Below, piece after piece: positions 1 to 10,688 of a stretch of DNA of 21,949 nt. Source of the stretch: Apostichopus leukothele (lineage: Eukaryota > Echinodermata > Holothuroidea > Aspidochirotida > Stichopodidae); contig JAAAKB020000013.1 of the NCBI GenBank assembly GCA_010014835.2, positions 1,061,254 through 1,083,202 on the forward strand. Direction: 5' to 3'. A model generated the notes under the pieces. The model had not been told where the DNA came from. It made no database searches and saw only the letters and a list, made by a program, of their open reading frames with translations. The translations under genes and the position numbers were made by a program. How positions within the stretch are numbered: the stretch's first letter is position 1; every line of letters starts with the position of its first letter.

Positions 1-62
1 TATATATAATGAAAAGTGTAGAGTGAAAAAACAAGTCCTTTATAACGGTTCGGCGGGCCTGA

Positions 63-78
63 GGGGGGGGGGGGGGGG
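63..78. repeat. Poly-G tract, 16 nt
   Basis: Sixteen consecutive G residues, immediately followed by cagggagg. Long G runs are rare in AT-rich DNA, can form G-quadruplexes, and are prone to length errors in sequencing. Confidence 0.9.
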
Positions 79-641
79 CAGGGAGGCAATCACATCCCAC
101 TCCCTGGATCTGCAGATGTATGTGTCCTTATATTCAGGATTCCATGTGATATTTCGGCAAATGAATTTCTTTGCATTTTTCCTCAAACATTAAAGCTCAT
201 AATTATGCATTGATTAATTGTTCCTTTCACGTACTGGTAGTTGTAATTATGGGGTTATAAAAGAAGCAACACGTTGTCAATGTTGGGAAGCAAAGCCATG
301 AAGTCAAGTTATGAAAGCAGAAATTACAGTAGCCCGTAAACAATAACAAAATAAAACTTTGTTGTCCTTACACAAATTTATCAATGAATTATAAGTAATC
401 AAGATGCTATCATTTCTGCCTAGAAAGTCTGCAACATTCTCATTTCTACAGATGCATCATTTCAGATATAAATATGTTTAACTGTTGCACATGATTTTTC
501 CCCCAAACATGAATAATAATACCGCCCTTTTTAGTACCTCCAAATCTTTCCCTACTAATCACCTTTTCCTCCCTCACATTTCCCCGAGCTCCTTCCTTCC
601 ATTGTGTTCCTTGCTGTAATAATTTGCTGTTAATATTTCAG

Positions 642-680
642 TACTATATCAGAAAGCAGGGTGTGTAACATGGCCTCGTA
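642..680 (+). other. Candidate 39-nt cassette or cryptic exon
   Basis: The stretch is bounded by an acceptor-like ttgctgttaatatttcag (AG at 640-641) and an ideal donor gtaagtaagt at 681. A pyrimidine-rich stretch with a TACTAAT branch-like heptamer (553-559) lies further upstream. The length is a multiple of three. If it were spliced between an upstream exon ending in phase 0 and the PDZ exon at 10459, the reading frame would hit TAA at codon 9. Its other two frames are open. It may be a poison exon, a non-coding exon or a chance arrangement. Confidence 0.2.
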
Positions 681-2210
681 GTAAGTAAGTTGATTTGCAC
701 TTCCACCTAGCCGTTCGTAAACCCAGGGTATCAATTGCAGTCATATCTTCCATGTCGAATCTCTCTTACACTTTTGGTGGCCAGGCTGCCGCTGCCAGGG
801 TGTTGTTGGTTCAATGATGTTCCATTAATGCCTGATTTGCAGCAACTGCCTCTTCGTTCGCCAGTTTCTCTTCTTCTTCTTCGTACATTTTTTTTGGACG
901 TAACTTTGCCGACGTCCCGTTGGGAAGGTAAGATTACCCCAGTTGGGCGTTAGATCAATACTACATCCATAGATACAAGGTGATATGTTGCATCTCCATA
1001 TTATCATCGTCAAAATGAGGGAAGTCGGGAAAAGGAAATTCCAAATGAAATGAGAGAATATGAGCAGCGTGCAGTGGGGTGTCGCGGCATGGCCGGGGTT
1101 TCTCCGATATATTATAGCCTTGATAAGTGATAAGTGTCGTAGTCGCGATATACATACACAAAAGGAAAAGTGGATATGATATTACAAGGGTGGAGTGCTT
1201 GGCCTAGAAATTAATCATGCTACAAGGATCGCTCCAGTAACGCTCTATTCCTGAGAGACAGTACTTAGACAGAAATGACAGCCTGATTCAGTGAGATAAT
1301 TTACATAAAATTATGAGAATTGGCATTGAGGAGGTGTACGTGTGTATTAAGGGGACTGATGATATGAAAGAATTTTGATAGATTCCACTGAGCTAAAGGT
1401 GATACAATGAAATCGCACATTTTTTAATTTTCTTCGGTAATCTCCTATTGGATGGTAGTGAAATTACTTTGAATCCATGCACCGACTTGTCAGAATAGCG
1501 GGACAGGCGATTGTGAACAGGCAATTGTTAATGGGGCTATAGTACCGTATTAAAGCTGTCAAGGTGTATATTACATTCTGTAAAATGTTAAGATACAAAA
1601 TGTGTAGTACATCCAGTGCGTTGACACAAAGTTCAACCTCTTTTGGAATCATATATATGGATATTACTCTATCCTGTATATAGGTTTGGTATGTAAGTTG
1701 TGGGCAAAAGTAACTATTAAAAAAAAATTAAGATATGCTTTGTAAATCATTCAAGGCTTTAAAGTAGCAACCTGCAAGGAAAGATATGGAATAGTTAGAG
1801 CTCTTTAAGTGAGGAAAAAAAACCAAAAACAACCTGCCGAATGTCTCCTCTACACAAGTTTTATCATCCAGTCGCAGCCAACTTTGGATCAGTATCCATT
1901 ACGATTGGTGAAATTTGCGATCTTAATATGCTAAATGTCACTTTAACGTCCACTTTAACCGAAGCTGTTATCTTTCGCATCTGTAGCCCTTTCAATCCTA
2001 TTTGTTACAATTGATGGTTTTCTACTTTCTTTCTTTCAACATGTCTACGCCCTGATCAAACAGAACGGTTAATTTTACGGATTAAACCGCAGCCACTCTC
2101 TCCATGTATTATTTCTTCCACCCAAAACATCATCCCCTCACTCATCGCACGCGACTTAAAAGCCCCGGTTAATGAAACCGCTGCTTGGTTTCCCTGACTT
2201 GTGACAACAA

Positions 2211-2223
2211 TTTTTTTTTTTTT
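2211..2223. repeat. Poly-T tract, 13 nt
   Basis: Thirteen T residues. A similar 13-nt T run is at 18402-18414. On the opposite strand these are A tracts. No retroposon body is recognisable next to them. Confidence 0.85.
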
Positions 2224-3245
2224 GCTGGAATACTTCTTTCTCCCAGGAGTTTTATCCGTTGGTCAAGGGGTTTCTTTGATATTTATTGACAAGGGCAATT
2301 AGAAGGAATCAAAGTTGGTGATAGTTTGTGGCTCCAGAGAAATTGTGATAGTTTTCAAGCTGTATCAACATTAAAAGAGATGTAAAGTTCTGCACTTTGG
2401 CTGTTCAGGAATTGTCATTCCATATGTAGTAAAAAAAATATAAAAAAATACATGTTCTCAACAATTCAGAATTTCGACAGTTTTAATACATATTTAACAG
2501 CTATAAACTGTGCTAGGATACAGATGGAAACAGACAGTCAATTGCAGATATGTGTAATATGAGAATGGGAATTTCTTTTTGCAATATTAAATTGACTGAT
2601 ACTTTAACTCTTCTGGTTGTGGTGTAAAATGTACCAATGAATATAAGATGATATATACAGTAACACGTTTATGGAATGAGCCTTGCAAAGAATTTGAATA
2701 ATCAAAACTCTCTTGAAACTAGACAAAAATCTTTGGCATTAGAAATTTTTCCCTGCGAACAATCTTCTTCCTTTTGTATCGCGCATTCCATAATAACATG
2801 GTCAAGCGCAGGAGATATCGTTTTCCATGTAAAATATCATTATCGCATTCAAATGATAATTACTATATCCAAAGATGGATAAAAAATATTTACAGTTGAA
2901 GTAATTTGGATGCAGCATTCAGAATAATTACTTTTTTTTTTACCTAAATATATATCTCTGCATGACCAAAGGAGAAAGTTGGAGGAGAAAGTTTGCAATT
3001 TCATTTCAAGTATTGCAATAAGTTGTACTTGTGCCTAGCTTTAACATCTTATCACAGGTCATCGTCCTCTCATATAATACGTACAAATTTGGGAAAATTA
3101 CTTAAAACCAAGAAATTTTGTCGTTTTGAGCTGTGATGCTCATATCCAATAGAAAAGGACAGTTAATTTTGTTATTCATTTGAAGCTCTCAGCCATGTCC
3201 ATCTATCTTTCTTCAAACTCTTGGTTCAATTTGTAGAGATTTTCG

Positions 3246-3324
3246 CCGTGGGCAAACTATGAATCATATCCACGGTTTGATTTGGTCGGACATAAGGCCG
3301 TGCGCATGTTCGTAATGCACGGCC
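3246..3324. other. Two adjacent GC-rich hairpins in AT-rich DNA
   Basis: The first is CCGTGG (3246-3251) paired with CCACGG (3270-3275) across an 18-nt loop. The second is a perfect 8-bp stem, GGCCGTGC (3296-3303) with GCACGGCC (3317-3324), across a 13-nt loop. No RNA family is recognised. The two stems share the CCGTG/CACGG core, so cross-pairing between them is also possible. Confidence 0.45.
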
Positions 3325-5568
3325 AGAGAGGGAAGATGAAGAAGGGAAATGGAAAAAAAACCTTTAACTTATGGTTAGGAAACAGCCAGTAATTGGCCAT
3401 CATTTTATCGGTTTGGTCTGAAGACAACAAATGAAGCTGCAATGCCCTCGGAGGCATTTTGATCCTTAAAAGCATTATTTATACTTCCCCCCCTTCATTA
3501 ATCCGTTTATAATCCCTTTCGAAAGCTTTTCAATTTTCGACGTACCCTGACAGGGAATCTACTCTACGGATTCCCCCCCAAGGTATCGTAAAGGTTTCCT
3601 CTGTCACGACCAATTCTGCGACCATAAACAGTTAACGAGGGTCGCATACCCAGATGATGATATAAATTAAAGGCTTGAGTGGATATCGTCGAAATTTGTT
3701 TCTTTTATTGTCCGCAAAGCAAAAAAAGGAAAACTGAAGTAAAAAAAGAAAAATATGAACAAGAAGCCCTTTACACTCTGCTAGCCAGTTTTGGGGTTTT
3801 GGTTTCTAATGGCCTGGAATATAGGAATCGACCATGTCATATCCCATGGGTGTTTTTTTCATAGCATGGTGATAAAAGCTTTTAGCAGCAATTTCTCCAT
3901 GACAGAATCTGGCAATATGTCGTAACACATTCAAACTTCAGTCAATAAGGAGGCCCTGCGTTTAAAGCTGAAGGTCTGTCACCCAATAAAATATACCTTA
4001 TTGATACTTCTCATGGTCTACTTGCGCCTAGGCCAAGCTCTGTTCTATCAACATTGGATCAGATGCAAAATGTGTTTATACCATATTTGAAACCAGTGAT
4101 ATGAAACTGACTCATTTTGTTAAATATTGTCAAGATTGTCTACCATATCTGTATAATAATTTTCTTTTTTAAAATGCGAAAAAATGAATACTTAACCTTT
4201 CAAAGGTCAATATTTCGTTTTATCTGGAATTTTTAGCATTGTCACTTTTTTACTCGGCGAACCCGAATAAACAAGTAATTAATCTTTTCGTAAAAATTGG
4301 TGTTTTGTTCTCCCAAACAATTACGCATGCAAACCACACATCTCTCATATATTTTATACTCAACCAATCCAATCATATCTATAACGTGACATTCTGCATG
4401 GCTATATTGCACAAAGTACATACACCTTCCTGTATATTGTATATTCACATATTGGTACTGTATATGGGACAGTGAGTAATCCAGGAATTTCAGAGACGAC
4501 CCCACGTGACCTTTCTGCACGAAATGCATATGTAATAGTAAGGATGTTTATAGACGTGGCTCATCGTTGGATAATAAGCCACTTTGCTGACGAAATTGTC
4601 CTCCTTTTTGCTAAAATGTTTTAATATTCCAGACGTTTTTCACTAAAAATTTGTTTGGCACATGTTTTTACTTTTGAGTAGGCGTAAGGATCACAGTTAA
4701 ATGGCATGAAGGCATCACTTTGGGATGATATTTCAACAACAAAATATGCCCCATTAAAAGTGCGACAAGCGAAACATATTACAATTTTCATTTCTTGTGG
4801 GAATTTATAACGATAAATGTTCATTTGCTCACATTCAATTGACTAAATTATACACTGAACCTGTCCAGGGAGGGTGTTGGATCAGAACAAAATGAACAGT
4901 CTATTAGTATCCATTTCGAAACTGTTACAATCGTGAACACAGACTCTGACCGAGAAGATTATGAATCATCCCAAACTGTCAACGTTTTCGTCCGTCAACC
5001 CGGACAATCTGACCCGTCCGTCTTATTTCCTTCAAAGCTCACAGGAAACATGAGAAGCTGTAAACTTAATGGTTAAGCCTCCAACTCCTAGCCTGCCACG
5101 ATTCCGTAAGAAACATATTTGCTCAGAATCGCTTGATTGGCAGCGAATTTTATGCACAGCAGCTTTAGCAGTCATACTGTGTTTGTCTTCCTCTTTTAGC
5201 TTGGTCATTGACATCTAACTTTCACAATTTCTTGGTTGGGGTGTAACCATGGATGGCAGACAAATGCCCCCAAGCAGTTATGGGGTATAACACTTACTCC
5301 AGTTTCAACTCCCCAAGTTTGGTCAGGGATGGGAGCAGGGAGGTATCGGCCACGGCGTGTAGGTGCATACATTAGTAAATCGGCCGACTGATCACAGTTA
5401 TGACACCGGAAGAAAATAAATAAATGAAAGCTGATTTTTCAAGCTTCTACCGTTCTTGTTGTATGGAGGAAAGTAGGTCGGCTTTGTTTTATGGCTATTC
5501 GCGTCGAAGAAAAAGAGTGGCCGGACTGGTTAAACTAATTTCAGTGGTAGCAGTTTACTAACTGTGAA

Positions 5569-5576
5569 TGACGTCA
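5569..5576. promoter_or_regulatory. Full palindromic CRE-like octamer TGACGTCA
   Basis: An exact match to the cAMP-response element bound by CREB/ATF factors. A single octamer in 22 kb is compatible with chance, and there is no promoter context. Confidence 0.2.
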
Positions 5577-5951
5577 GGGCAAATTTTGTAGACTGTTTAC
5601 ATGTCAGTGTTTAAGGTAGTTTTGGTCGGAAAACCGAGAACGAAAAGTTTGTCTTGAGAGAATGAATGTACCCGGAGACAGGTGATGGAGTGATAAATTG
5701 AGAAAAGTAGCGAACGAGGAGCAGATGAGTTAGAGGGAATAGATTCTGTTGTGTATACTTCATAGGTGAAATAAAACCATGATTATTATGCTGTGAAGCT
5801 GAAAACTTTGTGATTAGTTTCAACTAATTTAAAGTAGAGAAGCTACTTTCAAATTGATGTGATGGATCCCAAGTATTACTACTCTACACTATAAATGTGA
5901 ATCTTGCAACATGACTGCAGCTGGCAATCCACATTGATAAGTAGAGGTACA

Positions 5952-6068
5952 TCCAGGGTAGTGTGTAGAGTAGGGTTATCCAGGGATTCCAGGGTAGTGT
6001 GTAGAGCAGGGTTATCCAGGGTAGTGTGTAGAGTAGGGTTATCCAGGGTAGTGTGTAGAGTAGGGTTA
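5952..6068 (+). repeat. 27-bp minisatellite, four copies
   Basis: Four copies of a 27-bp unit starting tccagggtagtgtgtagagt and ending agggtta lie at 5952-5978, 5988-6014, 6015-6041 and 6042-6068. A 9-bp partial unit (tccagggat, 5979-5987) separates copies 1 and 2. Copies are identical except for one T-to-C change in copy 2 (6007), so expansion was recent. Because 27 is divisible by three, the + strand reads through as repeated SRVVCRVGL, which is a by-product of the repeat and not evidence of a gene. Confidence 0.95.
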
Positions 6069-6178
6069 CATGATACTAGCCAGATTTAGGTAAATTATGC
6101 AGCAATCTAGTGATTCTTCATAGCAGGTTATTATAGCTGCAGTTATGTCATATTTGATGTGAGGGAGAGGATGGAGCT

Positions 6179-6240
6179 GGGTGGGTGGGTAGGTGGGTAG
6201 ATGGGTAAATAGGTAGGGAGAGAGGGTGGGTGGAGGAGGT
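6179..6240 (+). repeat. G-rich GGGT repeat with G-quadruplex potential
   Basis: G3 runs at 6179-6181, 6183-6185, 6187-6189 and 6195-6197, with loops of 1, 1 and 5 nt, satisfy the usual G-quadruplex pattern. Further G3 runs at 6203, 6216, 6224 and 6228 offer alternatives. The tract is purine and T only from 6179 to 6240, and lies about 110 bp after the 27-bp minisatellite. The complement is C-rich and gives a run of Pro-Thr-Tyr-Leu codons that is not a real gene. Confidence 0.75.
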
Positions 6241-8231
6241 TGATTAGCCTTGAGCTTCCTCAAGTGGATGGACACTGATGGATAATAGAATGTGTGGAAG
6301 CTCGTAGGGATGTAGGGTTTTGTAAAAGACTACTGTACAGTCATCTGTCTGTACTGTGTATGTATAATGAATATTCATTTCAATATACAGTACTGTTATT
6401 AATGTTCTTATTAATATGAAATACTTGATTGACTTCAAAGATTTCTTTAGCTTTACAAGAAAAAGTTAATTTCATATAAAAATAGGAAAGAAACAATTGG
6501 TAAATTTCCATGGTATACATGATGCTCAGCTGCCGCTTCACTACATGCGAATAGATTAACTCCAGAAGTCTTCCGAGAGCTCTTGTTTTCATAGAGAGAA
6601 GGTCGTCCTTGTACTTTTGAGAAATGGTGTCCGAGAAAATCATTAATTGCAGCTGTACCTCCCGTGAAAACCCGGGAGTCAACGTACTCAATGAACAGCT
6701 TATAAAGAAGATCAAAACATGACAAATATCGGGGATTGTGCCCGTAAAGCGTAAAATCTCTGTGATTTTATGATATTGGTGTATTAGGATGTTAGTTAGA
6801 TTACACCCTCGGGGTAGGCAGGATGCATTCGATACCCAGTCGGTTGAGGGCGGATTAAGCCCGGATCAGGATTGATTAAAAGTTCTATCAAGTTGTCATT
6901 CTTTCAAAGCCCCCAAATATAATGACTGTTTGCTTTAGGCTGTACGAAGATCTGTAATCCGGAAACAAAATATTGTCAGGGAGGCACCCTCCCCTCAAAA
7001 CGAAAGAAAAACAAAAAATGTATGAAAGCAGAAAATATTTTTTTTTTTGTGATATCGAAGGAAAGGAAGGAATTTTAATTTCCTGTGTGTTTGGTGAACA
7101 AAACAACTTGAATGAACAGATCGAGAACAGACTATAGGGAGTTATTTAAAAAAAAATATGAGATATATTATGTGTAATGTGTACAAATGCAGTTGTTGTA
7201 CTTTTACTGAGCATTAATCATATGTTGGTCTATTGGATTGCTGCAATCTTGGAAGAAAAATGATAGGTTTCTAAGCAAAATACAGAAATCTATAGAAAAA
7301 CGTCACATTTTCCTGGAGAGGGAATATTATATGTAATTAGAGTACTTAGAACAATTAAAGGTGAATTCTAATTGGGTATGAGCAGTTCAGGGAGGTCCCG
7401 CCTTTATTTGGCTGTATGTATACATTACACAAACTTGTGAGCTTACAAAATGGATGGACTTCTGTTACCACCTATAATCCATAGATCTGTCTGTTGGTCT
7501 CTCTGTCCGTTTGGCTGTATTGAGTGCAATACATGAATGATTTCTCAACTACATTAATGTTTCACGAACGTTTTGATGGAATACATTGACATCAGTCCTC
7601 AGTTTATTTGGTGTGGCATGTGACATTAAGGAAGACCAGGTCAAATGTCATTTTAACGAATCAATTTTAATTAGTCACTGTTGAAAGGTGATCATTAAAG
7701 CGTTGGAACTCATACAGATGTCTCCACATCATTTGGTTCTATCTATTGTACTGTATGTGATTCATACATTGCTATGGAATAAATTATAAGTAGCTGTGAC
7801 TAATAAACTTTAGGTATGCCTTAATTTTCAACCACAATTATGTATGCAAGTATACACAAGCTCTAATACAGTGTCTCATGACATCATCACCACTGTTTGA
7901 ATTTGTGTTATTAGTGACCACTGTATCGGAATTAAAGGACAAATATATTAGTAATGACTGAATCTTATATCACGGAGATTCACTCGAGCCAAAGCTTGTA
8001 ATATATCCCAATTGATTCAACATGTTTTTCAAAATTTTGCATTTCTTGATTTATTTAGCATATTTATACAAACCATCTTCATTTCTGGCTAAAATCTGTG
8101 AATAAAATATACAAATCGTTCTTTAATTACACATCAATTTTACTTTTAAAATTTAGTTTAGGATAATAAAATGCATTTTAACTTTAACAGACTCGATCCT
8201 TGGGGTGACAAAACAAATCTAAAATAAAGCT

Positions 8232-8304
8232 AAAAAGAAAGAAAGAAACAAAACAAAACAAAGCAAAAAAGAGGGGAAGAGAAAAAGGAAAACGTAGAGA
8301 GAAA
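8232..8304 (+). repeat. Purine-rich GAAA/ACAAA simple repeat
   Basis: A run of gaaa units passes into acaaa units and then a G-and-A stretch (gaggggaagagaaaaagg). It is low-complexity, with no gene signal. Confidence 0.8.
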
Positions 8305-8630
8305 CTGTAACTTAATCCACTTAATGTCAATCAAATAGGATCTTAATTCCTGCAGGTGTCGACAATGAACCTGGCAGGGCAAGTTCGACAGTCTTATCCG
8401 AGTATAAGTGACAGCTCTTTGCTCTATTAAGTCGGTCGGTGATGAGTGAGCCACCTATGTGTCATACTACCACCAAGATAACGACTCGCTAATTTTTCAT
8501 TCATCCCGCGATAAAAAAAAAACGGGCTGTGTGTGTAAAATTGTTGGTCGAGTATCTGGGACACAAGTCATGGTATCAGTTACTTCAAAGGGGGGCCGGT
8601 CTCAAATTATCACGGTCATCTTTTTTTTTA

Positions 8631-8640
8631 CCATATAAGG
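8631..8640. promoter_or_regulatory. CArG box CCATATAAGG
   Basis: An exact match to the CC(A/T)6GG element bound by serum response factor and some MEF2-like MADS proteins. It follows a T9 run. A second looser TATA-rich site (ctatatatatggcc) is about 300 bp downstream, near 8948. Intronic SRF sites exist in muscle and cytoskeletal genes, but use here is only a possibility. Confidence 0.3.
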
Positions 8641-9600
8641 CAATTGCAGATCTGAGAGGGAATTAATCTTTACATACTCAAGGAAGGTGTTGTGAGCTAA
8701 AACTATATATGTAAAATTATACATTTTCCAGTCATTGAATGAAAAAAGGTACAACGTATACTAATAGTATATGAATAGGTACTGTACACAAATGAATAAA
8801 TTCAGTTTTCCCTTCACATACTCAGAATTGAATTTTGGTGGACATTTCACTCACTGCAGCATTTATTTGTACAGCCATGTTTTATGAAATATGTAAATAG
8901 CTGACTATTTGATATAGATTTTAATGGAAATGATTTATTTCAGAGCTCTATATATATGGCCATTGAATAATTTAATACTTTTTGGTTCTATTTGTGAAAA
9001 AGATAAAAGACTTGTGATACCATTGTTAGGGATGCATCTTCTTACAGTGTGAAATGGGCACGTTTATATGATAGTTATGCGCATACTGTATTATTGCAAT
9101 GACTGAAGGGTTATTAGATAAGGTGTTGGCTGCATGCTCCTAATCAGCGAGGAATAAACCAATAAATATTAAAATGAAATTCTTATTTCACAAATTTATT
9201 TGTAATGTTTATATTCTTTTCAAAATGTTCAACAAATCTTGTTCATGCTTGTCCTGAATCTATTGTTACTGCTGCGACGTTGGTCGACCCTTAACAGATT
9301 TTGTTTCCCACGTACGTACCTGAACTTTTCTTGCACTGTGGAATTGCCCTTGAGCGACGGTCTGCATTAAATCTGGAAATTTGTTCCCGATACCATAGTT
9401 TTACAGTATGTTTCATCTCACTGATTAGCTTTCATTGTTCAGGTTTCATTTGAAACATTCATGACAATTTTTCCACTTTTGATATTCAATGTCCTTGGGA
9501 GTTGCATGCTAGTAATTATTTATGTAACCTGACTATTTGGGTGAACGTTTCGATATCAGAATCATTAATTTCTCTCTGTTCACTGATCCTTTGAGTAGGG

Positions 9601-9682
9601 GGAAAAAAATAAAAAGATACAAAAAATAAAAAATAAAAAATAAAAAGATAAAAAGATAAAAAAAAAAATAATAAAAAAAAAA
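9601..9682 (+). repeat. A-rich (AAAAATA/AAAAGAT)n simple repeat
   Basis: About 80 nt of near-continuous A interrupted by regularly spaced T or GAT, such as aaaaaataaaaaataaaaaa. This could be the decayed A-rich tail of a retroposed element, but no element body or clear target-site duplication is visible. The complementary poly-Phe reading is spurious. Confidence 0.8.
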
Positions 9683-10152
9683 TGAAAATATGCTTGAAAT
9701 CTCCAGTCGGTAGTCTGATATGTACTGGAATAACTCTATATACGTTTGAATAAAATTTCGGTGCAATAACTTTTGTTTTTGACGATGATCTTTGAAGTTT
9801 TGACCTTGGCTAGTTTCGGCGCCCTCTCATTTATACGCCGCCGATATCTTTGACTTGCAAGGATAAAACTCTCTAGTAGCTAATTTTATGCTGATAAAGA
9901 TTCCTATTAAAACAAATCTATAATTTTCAGCTGCAAATTTCCTCTCTGTCAAATTACTGCAGCCATAAAGCCACTGTAGATTTGATTCCCGCTACTTGCG
10001 TGTCAAGTGACCTTTCCATTAAACTCTGCAGTTAATTTACAGTGACAAAACAGTATCGTTTTATATACGAGTGTCTGGGTGTCTTTGTGAAGGGTCGGGT
10101 CTTTCTATCGGGAGTACATTATACATGCACGAAGGTCGTAACATGTAGATAT

Positions 10153-10171
10153 TATATATATATATATATAT
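10153..10171. repeat. TA microsatellite
   Basis: An uninterrupted TA dinucleotide run of 19 nt, about 290 bp upstream of the PDZ exon acceptor. Confidence 0.9.
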
Positions 10172-10458
10172 GCACCAGGCTGAGGTTACAAACTGGCTGT
10201 GCTGAAAAACCTGTCACCTCACTGAGAACATAGAGTCATGCATGTAACAAAGTGACGAGTTCTTTTTCCTCCACAAAGCAAAAATTTATGATATTTAAAG
10301 GTCTATACAAATTGTATTAATTACTCATGTAATGACATACAGGAACGACAACAACATTATTTTCGTTGACAAATAATGAAAACTTTTACAATTGAAATGA
10401 CACATGGATGGTTTTAATTAGGAGGTATAATTTGAATTAATTTCTCATTATTTTCCAG

Positions 10459-10688
10459 GTAAACGGTAAAGATCTGTCCAAAGCCTCGCACGAGGAAGCT
10501 GTGGAAGCCTTCAAAAACGCCACCGAGCCGATCATCGTCCAGGTACTGAGAAGAACAGAGGACACATCCCAGGTCTCCAAGGACAAGATGGTCTGCAATG
10601 CTGGAACTCAAACAGAATTACAAAGTGGAGATTTACTTTGGAAAGTGTTACAAACATATCAAGTAGAGAAGTCAGACAGTCTAGAGGG
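10459..10688 (+). CDS. PDZRN3/PDZRN4-like: Internal coding exon of a PDZRN3/PDZRN4-like E3 ligase: C-terminal half of PDZ1 plus GTQT linker
   Basis: Internal exon of 230 nt, read in phase 0 from GTA (Val). It follows a good acceptor, tttctcattattttccag, and ends at GAGGG before the donor gtacgt, leaving two bases (GG) of a split codon. The protein starts [18 protein letters not shown]. This is the end of a PDZ domain: the VNG turn, the helix that lines the peptide groove (residues about 8-20), then the last strand [11 protein letters not shown] (residues about 24-34). The wording closely matches the first PDZ domain of vertebrate PDZRN3/PDZRN4 as I recall it, including the 'D-L-S-(R/K)-A-(T/S)-H' and 'I-(V/I)-VQVLRR' segments. 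After the PDZ comes a polar linker containing AGTQTEL, like the GTQTD in the same place in vertebrate PDZRN3, and then [19 protein letters not shown]. Family members are RING-type ubiquitin ligases that act at membranes and junctions; that role is inferred from the family, since neither the RING nor PDZ2 is in the window. PDZRN3 and PDZRN4 cannot be told apart here. Confidence 0.92.

Larger units (their letters stand above)
1..10458 (+). other. Long non-coding stretch, probably intron upstream of the PDZ exon
   Basis: No convincing coding exon is visible here on either strand. The open frames are short, biased toward low-complexity composition, and show no recognisable domain. Exon 10459-10688 begins inside a PDZ domain, at the Val-Asn-Gly that normally follows the 'gD.I..VNG' strand. 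The preceding coding exon must therefore lie upstream, and I did not find its DR-I-x-type sequence, so this stretch is best read as a large intron. It contains the repeats and candidate elements listed separately. It could also hold regulatory DNA or a small exon that is not recognisable by eye. Confidence 0.6.

Noticed and set aside
735-953. 72-codon frame from ATG on the + strand, rich in Leu and Pro
   Set aside because: No domain, and composition is consistent with a CT-rich stretch; it overlaps equally long frames on the other strand.
5904-6089. Repetitive cysteine-containing open frame (SRVVCRVGL repeats)
   Set aside because: Explained by a 27-bp tandem repeat whose length is divisible by three; there is no independent sign of coding.
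6380-6725. Two overlapping - strand frames of 90 to 111 codons
   Set aside because: They overlap in different frames, resemble nothing recognisable and have no splice or promoter context; length is within chance for this much sequence.
9533-9766. Phe-rich small membrane protein on the - strand
   Set aside because: The hydrophobic run is just the complement of an A-rich simple repeat.
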